In this document: positions 58,160-64,000 of the stretch, piece by piece
Layout of the letters: each line of letters opens with the position of its first letter
How positions within the stretch are numbered: the first letter of the stretch is position 1
DNA from: Mycoplasmatota bacterium
GTDB taxonomy: Bacteria > Bacillota_I > Bacilli_A > Acholeplasmatales > Acholeplasmataceae
Assembly (NCBI GenBank): GCA_018622495.1
Contig: CP076021.1
Location: 1,534,326-1,598,325, forward strand
DNA length: 64,000 bases
Direction of reading: 5' to 3'
Position numbers and translations under genes: made by a program
The notes under the pieces: model-generated
Database searches by the model: none
What the model saw: only the letters and a program-made list of their open reading frames with translations
What the model was told of the DNA's origin: nothing

Positions 58160-59254
58160 ATGAAGAAAAAAATTAGTTTTATTTTAATGTTAGTATTGTT
58201 GTTTTTGTCAACGAGTAATTCATTTATCTTAGCTACGGATAATAAATTAGTGAATAATCAATCCGTATCAATTTCTTATTTGAATTACAATAAATTGGAA
58301 AAGTTTGGATTTAGCGAAGATGAAATATTGGATATGAATTTGTCAACATTCAATAAATTTAAATCCAGAGATATTATTTCATCAGAAATATTATCATATA
58401 ATGTGGAAACAACATATATAATTGAAGATGATTTAGTAGTTTCACAGAAAGATAAAATATTAAATGACACGGAGTTTCAAAGAAGAGTTGAGGTTTCAAA
58501 ATCTTTAGATAAAGAAGAAAAACAAACAAGTATTGTGACATCTAAAAATGCAAATTTTGAAATTGTAGGCACTGGCGGTACATCAGATGATGTAATTAAA
58601 ACTAAATATGAGTATACAGAATATAAAATTTTTGATATGTATAGTGTATATTATGCTGATGAAGGTAATTATGGAGAGTTTTACTTGCGTATTAAACTAA
58701 CTTGGAAGAAAGAACCCAAGAAGAGAATGACCGATATATTAACGGTTGGTTTTATGGATAATGTCCAATTAAAATCGGAAATAGTTAATGGCCAATTTTA
58801 TCCATCTATCCACTCAGAATTCAGCTATGATTATTTTCATATTACATCAACAATAAGTGGTACGTATGGTCCTCATATTGGGCATGAAACTATTTCAATT
58901 GATGGCAGTGATTCTAATTTATACAACTATAATGTTAATGAACAATATATAGGAGTTGAGTATGAACTTCCAAACGACATAAATATAAATGATAGTACAT
59001 ATTCTATGTATTCCAGGTATACTAATTTTGAAATGGAATTAACTTTGGAGTTTACACCAACAGTCACCACATTAAATGGTACAACATTTTCAGGTTTTTA
59101 TGTTCATCAAACTGGTGCAGGATCTATAGATTGGGGAGATATTAGTGTTACTTACATGCCACCATTTTTTAGTTATTCTACCAGATTTTGGCAAGATGAC
59201 CCAACTTTTGATAATGGTATTGGTGGAAATGTTATTTTTGAAGACTTAGGTTAG
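58160..59254 (+). CDS. Secreted protein, unknown family
   Basis: 364 residues. Signal peptide MKKKISFILMLVLLFLSTSNSFILA, then an acidic N-terminal region and a beta-rich, aromatic-rich domain (YSVYYADEGNYGEFYLRIKLTWKKEP, MPPFFSYSTRFW). ATG 58160 follows GAGGGGAATA; an upstream in-frame ATG lies within that site. I recognise no family. Located between a broken resolvase and a small membrane gene, with which it is probably co-transcribed. Confidence 0.75.
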   Translation: MKKKISFILMLVLLFLSTSNSFILATDNKLVNNQSVSISYLNYNKLEKFGFSEDEILDMNLSTFNKFKSRDIISSEILSYNVETTYIIEDDLVVSQKDKILNDTEFQRRVEVSKSLDKEEKQTSIVTSKNANFEIVGTGGTSDDVIKTKYEYTEYKIFDMYSVYYADEGNYGEFYLRIKLTWKKEPKKRMTDILTVGFMDNVQLKSEIVNGQFYPSIHSEFSYDYFHITSTISGTYGPHIGHETISIDGSDSNLYNYNVNEQYIGVEYELPNDININDSTYSMYSRYTNFEMELTLEFTPTVTTLNGTTFSGFYVHQTGAGSIDWGDISVTYMPPFFSYSTRFWQDDPTFDNGIGGNVIFEDLG

Positions 59255-59266
59255 GAGGGTCGAAAA

Positions 59267-59458
59267 ATGAAAAAAAAACTATATTATGGATGTCTATCCT
59301 TGTCAATTTTATCTTTTATAGGATTATTGCTGATGTCAATTAATGCAATGAATGATCCATTAGCAATTGATATTGTTTCAGCAGTAATTGTTCAAATCGC
59401 AATTGCTGCAATATTCATAGCTTCATTTATTGGATTTGTATTGACAGTAGAAGATTAA
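59267..59458 (+). CDS. Small two-helix membrane protein
   Basis: 63 residues with two membrane helices (about 5-26 and 34-57). A strong ribosome site (TAGGAGGG) precedes the ATG, 12 bases after the secreted-protein stop. Unknown function; a partner of the preceding gene is plausible. Confidence 0.7.
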   Translation: MKKKLYYGCLSLSILSFIGLLLMSINAMNDPLAIDIVSAVIVQIAIAAIFIASFIGFVLTVED

Positions 59459-59489
59459 ATAGTACCCATTTAATAAACATTTAATACAT

Positions 59490-59525
59490 AATAACAGGGA
59501 ACTTCAAGTGAAGTTCCCTGTTATA
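59490..59525. terminator. Bidirectional terminator
   Basis: AACAGGGAACTTCA/TGAAGTTCCCTGTT, a 14-bp perfect stem with a two-base loop, between the secreted-protein unit and the nrd cluster. Confidence 0.85.
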
Positions 59526-59526
59526 T

Positions 59527-59790
59527 TTATTTTTTACCAATATATTTTTCTAAAAATTGTGTTGTTTGTGATGGACCTACATTAATTAATACATCATCTT
59601 CATGAATTAATACAGGTAGTGTCAACACATTATATTTTTTAACCATCTTTAAAAACTCTTCACCGTTTGCAACTTTATCAACCATTTGAATATCATTTTC
59701 ATATTTATTGTTTAATGCAAACTTTAAAAACATTTTTAATTTTTGGCAATTTGGACAATCTGGCTTTGTTAACATATATACTTGACTCAT
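59527..59790 (-). CDS. nrdH: Glutaredoxin/NrdH-like thioredoxin-fold protein
   Basis: 87 residues with redox motif KPDCPNCQKLKMF (C12-x-x-C15) and the cis-Pro LTLPVLIHEDDVLINVGPS. Probably the electron donor for the class Ib reductase encoded just upstream; it overlaps nrdF by four bases. Confidence 0.88.
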   Translation of the reverse strand: MSQVYMLTKPDCPNCQKLKMFLKFALNNKYENDIQMVDKVANGEEFLKMVKKYNVLTLPVLIHEDDVLINVGPSQTTQFLEKYIGKK

Positions 59791-60896
59791 TTTTTTCCTC
59801 CAACTTTTGGTACTTCGAAATAGAAATCTTGGTCTTTTACACTTTCAGATTTCATTTTTTGATAACCGTTACCTTTCATTGAGAAGTTATCCATCGTCTT
59901 TGTTTCTGTATTTAATCCATTTAATACAACTGGATTCACATCTTCATATGGATAAACGGCATCAAATCCTAAATTCATTAACGCTTTATTTGCGTTATAT
60001 CTTACAAACACTTTAACATCATGTGTTAATTCAACTGGATCATAAACAGTTTCTACAAGTTCAGCTTGTTCTTTATATAACTTATGTAATAAATTAAACA
60101 TCCAGCCTTTTAGTTCTTCTTGTTTTTGATCATCAAACTTTTCAAATATTTCTTGAGCTAATCTTCCTATATATAAGCCATGAATACTTTCATCTCTTAA
60201 AATTAAGTTAATAATTTCACCAGCTTGCATAAGTTTTCCTTGACCATAAAAATATAATGGATAATAGAAACCACTATAAAATAACCATGTTTCTAAAAAT
60301 ACGCTCGCTGTCATTGCTTTCCATTGTGCTTCTAAAAAGTCATCATCTGTAAAGTTCACATGTTCTTGATCATATTTTCTTAAATAGTTATAACGATCTA
60401 ATACTTCATATGTACCTACGATTAAACTCATTATATTTTGTAAGTTTTCATTTTTTTCGCCCCAATTGAACAATTCTTCAATTTCAGCAGTAGACATATA
60501 TGTCATAAAGATATTTGAGTAACTTTTTGCATGCACTGCATTTTCCATGGCTGCCATGAAGTTAATCACCGCTTTTCTCTGATGGAATCTTTCGTCCAAT
60601 GAGCGTGAGACAACCGGCATACCAATATCTCCTTGATAAGTATCTAAAAACGTTAATACGAGCAAGTTACGGGCATATGCGAGCTTAACATCTTCTGGTA
60701 AGATCTGCCAAACATTTAAGTCTGGTTGTAAACTAATATCTTCAGGTCTCCAAAATTGACTTAAGTTTTGTTCATAAAAGAATTGTGTATAAGGATCTTC
60801 GTTTTCATTCCAGTTTGCACCACTAAATTCAAGAGGAGGTTCAAAGTATGGTTTTTTAGGTTGTTGTTTCTTTTTCGTTTCTTTTTTAGTTGCCAT
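59787..60896 (-). CDS. nrdF: Ribonucleotide reductase class I small subunit
   Basis: Metal and tyrosyl-radical subunit. The helix FMAAMENAVHAKSYSNIF gives the Glu and His ligands and the radical Tyr. Further ligands lie in LRDESIHGLYIG. About 369 residues. Asn/Lys-rich tail ends VPKVGGKK. ATG 60896 is used (GGAGG upstream); a codon one earlier is possible. Class Ib is supported by the adjacent nrdH-like gene; no nrdI is seen here. Confidence 0.93.
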   Translation of the reverse strand: MATKKETKKKQQPKKPYFEPPLEFSGANWNENEDPYTQFFYEQNLSQFWRPEDISLQPDLNVWQILPEDVKLAYARNLLVLTFLDTYQGDIGMPVVSRSLDERFHQRKAVINFMAAMENAVHAKSYSNIFMTYMSTAEIEELFNWGEKNENLQNIMSLIVGTYEVLDRYNYLRKYDQEHVNFTDDDFLEAQWKAMTASVFLETWLFYSGFYYPLYFYGQGKLMQAGEIINLILRDESIHGLYIGRLAQEIFEKFDDQKQEELKGWMFNLLHKLYKEQAELVETVYDPVELTHDVKVFVRYNANKALMNLGFDAVYPYEDVNPVVLNGLNTETKTMDNFSMKGNGYQKMKSESVKDQDFYFEVPKVGGKK

Positions 60897-60905
60897 CATG
60901 TCCTC

Positions 60906-63005
60906 CTAGACTGCACATGCTTCGCACTCATCAATTTTTAATTTTGAAGTACGTGTATAATATAGTGTTTTAATACCTTGATAATGTGCATATAAATAAT
61001 ATTTTTGAAGATCTCTTGTTGTTTCTTCAGAAGTAATTGCAAGTTCGAATGATATACCTTGATCTACATGCTTTTGAGCTGTAGCGATAACATCGATAAC
61101 TTTATATGTATCCATCTTATATGCAGTTTCATACATAAATTCTGCTGTTTCTAAAGCTGGCATTGGAAAATATGTTTTAGAGTTACCATATGTACGTTCT
61201 TCAACCAATTGTTTAATTGGTGTTAAACTTGGTGTTGCACTCATCACATAGCCAATACTTCCATTAGGAGCAACCGCTAATCGATGTGAATTATATAAAC
61301 CATGTTTCATAACGTCTGCTTTAATTTGTTTCCAATCTTCATCAGTTGGCATATAAATATCTTTAAATAACTCTTTTACTTTATCAGTTTTAGGTAAAAT
61401 TTGTCCTCTGTCTTCAAAATAAGAACCATCAGCATATTTAGTATTTTCAAAATCAAAGAATTTTTCACCAGTTTCTTTTGCTTTATTCATTGAATGAACT
61501 AAAGAATAATAATTTACAATATTAAAAAATACATCAATTAAATCTAAGTTTTCTTCACTACCATATGATATATAGTTTTCAGCAATATATCCATGATGTC
61601 CCATAATACCAAAACCAACACTTCGATTAAGTCTATTAGCTTTCGCTACTGCAGGTACATAAGTAATATTTGTTTGTCTAGAAACAGAATTCATAATATC
61701 CATCGCTGCATTTACAGTTTCTTGAATTGAATTATGTTTAATCATATTGCCCATATGTCCAGATGCTAAGTTACATGAAACATCCATACCAATTTGATCT
61801 TCATCACGTTTATCATAATCACCATAATGAGATGTAATTGTTGGTTGTAATATTTCAGTACATAGATTAGAAAACTTAACTGGGTTAGGCATTGGGTTTG
61901 CTCTATTTACATTGTCAGCAAACATAATATAAGGATATCCACTTTCGCCTTGAAGCGATGCAATCGCATCTAAAAGATTACGTGGATTAATTTTTCTTTT
62001 TCTAACATTCGGGTTTTCAACTAATATGTCGTACCATTTATCCATATCTATAGAGATATCAGCAAAATTTATACCATATTCTTTAAATACTGTATGTGGA
62101 TAAAATACATACATATCTTTATTCTCACGTGCAAGTTCAATCATCTTATCAGGCATAACTACACCCATTGATAAAGTTTTTACACGAATATCATCATCAG
62201 CATTTAATTTCTTAATATTTAAGAAATCTTCGATGTCTGCATGAAATACATTTAAATAAACAGCACCTGCACCAGTACGCTGTCCCATTTGATCTGCATA
62301 TCTAAAATTATTATCTAAGAGTTTAGCAACACCAACAACACCTTTACTTACATTAGGTATTTCTTTAATAGTTTCGCCTTTAGCTCTTAAATTTGATAAG
62401 TTAATCGCAACCCCACCACCAATTTTAGATAGTTGCATTGAAAACTCTGAAATTCTTGAAATATCATTTAATGAATCTCCACCTTCAAGCAAGAAACAAG
62501 ATACAAATTCTCCTCGTTTTTTCTTCCCAGTATTTAATAACGTTGGTGTAGCAGGTGTAAAATCTTGAGCCATTAAACTTTTAATTAAGCGCATTGCCAT
62601 CTCAAAATCGCCGTCTGCGTGATATAACGCATTAACGACAAGTCTATCTTCATATCTTTCTAAAAAGACTGTTTTATCTCTTGATTTAAGTGCATAATCA
62701 TTATAAAACTTAAATGCTCCCATATATGTTGGGAATCTAAATTTTTGTGCATATGCAAAATCATATATTTCTTTGATTTCCTCTTTTTTATATTTATCTA
62801 AAAATGCTGTTTCATAATATCCATTTTTAACTAAATAATGCAATTTTTCATCTAAAGAATGAAAAAATTGTGTCTTCTTATTAATTTCATTTAAAAAATA
62901 AGAATGAACTGCTTCTTTATCTTTTCCTAAATCTTTAATCAAACCATTTTCATCAACAATTTGATTATTGAGTAGTATCCACTCTGGTATGCTATTCTTG
63001 TTCAT
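60906..63005 (-). CDS. nrdE: Ribonucleotide reductase class I large subunit
   Basis: 699 residues. Substrate-site elements include TPATPTLLNTGKKKRGEFVSCFLLEGGDS with the first active-site Cys, MGQRTGAGAVYLNVFHADIEDFLNIKK, the second Cys pair region MDVSCNLASGHMGN, and the C-terminal DECEACAV shuttle Cys pair. The length fits NrdE rather than the longer NrdA with an ATP cone. It overlaps nothing and lies 6 bases before nrdF. Confidence 0.95.
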   Translation of the reverse strand: MNKNSIPEWILLNNQIVDENGLIKDLGKDKEAVHSYFLNEINKKTQFFHSLDEKLHYLVKNGYYETAFLDKYKKEEIKEIYDFAYAQKFRFPTYMGAFKFYNDYALKSRDKTVFLERYEDRLVVNALYHADGDFEMAMRLIKSLMAQDFTPATPTLLNTGKKKRGEFVSCFLLEGGDSLNDISRISEFSMQLSKIGGGVAINLSNLRAKGETIKEIPNVSKGVVGVAKLLDNNFRYADQMGQRTGAGAVYLNVFHADIEDFLNIKKLNADDDIRVKTLSMGVVMPDKMIELARENKDMYVFYPHTVFKEYGINFADISIDMDKWYDILVENPNVRKRKINPRNLLDAIASLQGESGYPYIMFADNVNRANPMPNPVKFSNLCTEILQPTITSHYGDYDKRDEDQIGMDVSCNLASGHMGNMIKHNSIQETVNAAMDIMNSVSRQTNITYVPAVAKANRLNRSVGFGIMGHHGYIAENYISYGSEENLDLIDVFFNIVNYYSLVHSMNKAKETGEKFFDFENTKYADGSYFEDRGQILPKTDKVKELFKDIYMPTDEDWKQIKADVMKHGLYNSHRLAVAPNGSIGYVMSATPSLTPIKQLVEERTYGNSKTYFPMPALETAEFMYETAYKMDTYKVIDVIATAQKHVDQGISFELAITSEETTRDLQKYYLYAHYQGIKTLYYTRTSKLKIDECEACAV

Positions 63006-63008
63006 AAA

Positions 63009-63686
63009 TCATCCCTCTTCCTTATCCCCTTCTGGATAAATAAACGTATGCGCTTCATAAGTTATGTTTTTATTATACAAATCATTAAGGCTATTAATAA
63101 ATGATTTGCACTCCATAAATGCACTTTCATCTAAGAAGGGGTATTTCACACTTCTAATTTGACTTAATCCTTGGTCATTTTTTACAACAAATTTAATTGA
63201 ATCTATCAATTGATTAATAAGCGTTAAATCTTTGACCTTTATGCCCATTGTCATTTCAATGAGGTCTTTATCATCTGATGATAAAAGGTGATATGGTAAT
63301 TTCATATCAATATGATATCCATCTACTAGGTTTAAATCAGTTAAAGTCTTCATCTTATCAAGTGCTATTCCAGTCGTATAAATAATAATTTTTTTATCGA
63401 CATCTGCTTTTATTTTTGTTAAGTCTTCTATTAAATCTTCTATGGGTGCAAGCATAAATTCTCCACCACTAAATAAAATGTATTCAAAAAGGTCTTGTTG
63501 TTTCACAATATAATTTAAAAGATCTTTAATGGTGTAATACGATTCGTGTTTTTTTTCAATAAGTTCTTCGTAATTAAAACATTTAAAACAATGAAACATA
63601 CATCCAGTTAACCCATGAATTAATAATGATGGATGCCCTTCAATTTCTGATAAAGATAATATCAGTTTATTATAATATCTAATCAT
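63009..63686 (-). CDS. nrdG: Radical SAM activating enzyme, NrdG-like
   Basis: The 4Fe-4S/SAM motif is CMFHCFKC (Cx3CxxC) near residues 29-36 in LTGCMFHCFKCFNYEE, followed by LFSGGEFML. It would install the glycyl radical on the class III reductase, whose C-terminus lies about 100 bases upstream on the same strand. ATG 63686 is preferred over the GTG nine bases earlier. About 225 residues, slightly larger than classic NrdG. Confidence 0.82.
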   Translation of the reverse strand: MIRYYNKLILSLSEIEGHPSLLIHGLTGCMFHCFKCFNYEELIEKKHESYYTIKDLLNYIVKQQDLFEYILFSGGEFMLAPIEDLIEDLTKIKADVDKKIIIYTTGIALDKMKTLTDLNLVDGYHIDMKLPYHLLSSDDKDLIEMTMGIKVKDLTLINQLIDSIKFVVKNDQGLSQIRSVKYPFLDESAFMECKSFINSLNDLYNKNITYEAHTFIYPEGDKEEG

Positions 63687-63717
63687 TTTTTTCACACTTT
63701 CTTGTTATGCTATAAAA

Positions 63718-63756
63718 TAAAGTCCTTTAAAGTTTTAACTTTAAAGGATTTTATCA
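63718..63756 (-). terminator. Hairpin between nrdD and nrdG
   Basis: AATCCTTTAAAGTT/AACTTTAAAGGACTTT stem on the minus strand, which may partly separate nrdD from the downstream nrd genes. Confidence 0.65.
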
Positions 63757-63786
63757 TTTAATTTCTATTACAGAATCGTATTTATA

Positions 63787-64000
63787 TTATTCTTCTTTTG
63801 ATAATGCATCATTATTTTGGAAACGACGTCTTTGAGCCCAATCAAGTCTTCTCGCTTTACTCCAGAAATTATAAGTACCCTTATAATAACCATCTTTATC
63901 AACACTAATATTTTGTCTTGCTATCATACGGACATAACCAATAACTCTTGAGAATGTTGCAATATCATGAGAGCCACATACTGGACATTCTTCAATAGTT
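63787..64000 (-). CDS. nrdD: Anaerobic ribonucleoside-triphosphate reductase NrdD, C-terminus
   Basis: The last 70 codons of a gene entering from the right edge. They read TIEECPVCGSHDIATFSRVIGYVRMIARQ, the C-terminal zinc ribbon of class III reductase with CPVCGS, and then the glycyl-radical loop region, ending NNDALSKEE. The pair of the zinc Cys and the tail are all that is seen. Confidence 0.85.
   Translation of the reverse strand, partial: TIEECPVCGSHDIATFSRVIGYVRMIARQNISVDKDGYYKGTYNFWSKARRLDWAQRRRFQNNDALSKEE

Overview
The window looks like the chromosome of a low-GC, wall-less or Mollicutes-like Firmicute, closest in gene content to the Acholeplasmatales/Izemoplasmatales. Bases are strongly AT-rich. 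UGA is a stop: it terminates several genes, including ATGA overlaps, and the only tRNA-Trp seen has a CCA anticodon. The gene set suggests an anaerobic or microaerophilic fermenter: glycolytic enzymes, pyruvate:ferredoxin oxidoreductase, SUF iron-sulfur assembly, and both class Ib and class III ribonucleotide reductases. Taxonomy is inferred from gene content only.

Layout. 1-1.4 kb (minus): two secreted proteins with SipW-type signal peptides behind a promoter, a c-di-GMP-I riboswitch and a terminator/antiterminator switch. 1.4-8 kb: gap, a CYTH protein, a membrane protein, spx, pepF, T-box-trpS and a beta-phosphoglucomutase-like gene. 8-19 kb: a lipid kinase, T-box-tyrS, a CcpA-like LacI regulator, the rpsP-khpA-rimM-trmD-rplS operon, ylbG/ylbF, rsuA-type synthase, def, a TIM-barrel protein, a SpoU methyltransferase, thiI and a free-Met-sulfoxide reductase. 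19-25 kb: rpsD with a leader, pgk-XRE/cupin-HPr-tpiA, a ComK-like gene, a sugar ABC ATPase and a PucR-type regulator. 25-26.5 kb: one intact and one degenerate trypsin-like protein. 26.6-31.3 kb: sufCDSUB. 31.5-32.9 kb: a candidate structured RNA and an IS1595-type element sitting in its terminator T-tract. 32.9-37.9 kb: a large S41-like lipoprotein, a zinc-ribbon/membrane/leucine-rich-repeat protein and a small membrane protein. 38-44.5 kb: oppABCDF. 44.9-48.9 kb: nifJ and bcp. 48.9-50.5 kb: a decayed stretch with IS and gene remnants. 50.5-53.8 kb: a DHFR-like gene, then a Crp/Fnr regulator with a metal P-type ATPase and separate HMA protein. 54-57.3 kb: tRNA-Leu, -Gln, -His and -Trp and two cell-surface proteins. 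57.4-59.5 kb: a broken resolvase and secreted/membrane genes. 59.5-64 kb: nrdH-nrdF-nrdE-nrdG-nrdD.

A major caution is sequence quality. At least nine coding sequences, several of them normally indispensable (trpS, tyrS, sufB, nifJ, oppA), carry single-base deletions or in-frame stops, and restoring a few bases regenerates conserved protein. The nifJ break needs five missing bases within about 60 bp, nearly all in runs of the same base. This looks more like uncorrected long-read error than gene decay. The most interesting biology is the c-di-GMP-switched surface-protein operon at the left edge, followed by the Crp/Fnr metal-ATPase locus, the ComK-like protein, the structured RNA at 31.5 kb and the interleaved repeats in the IS leader.
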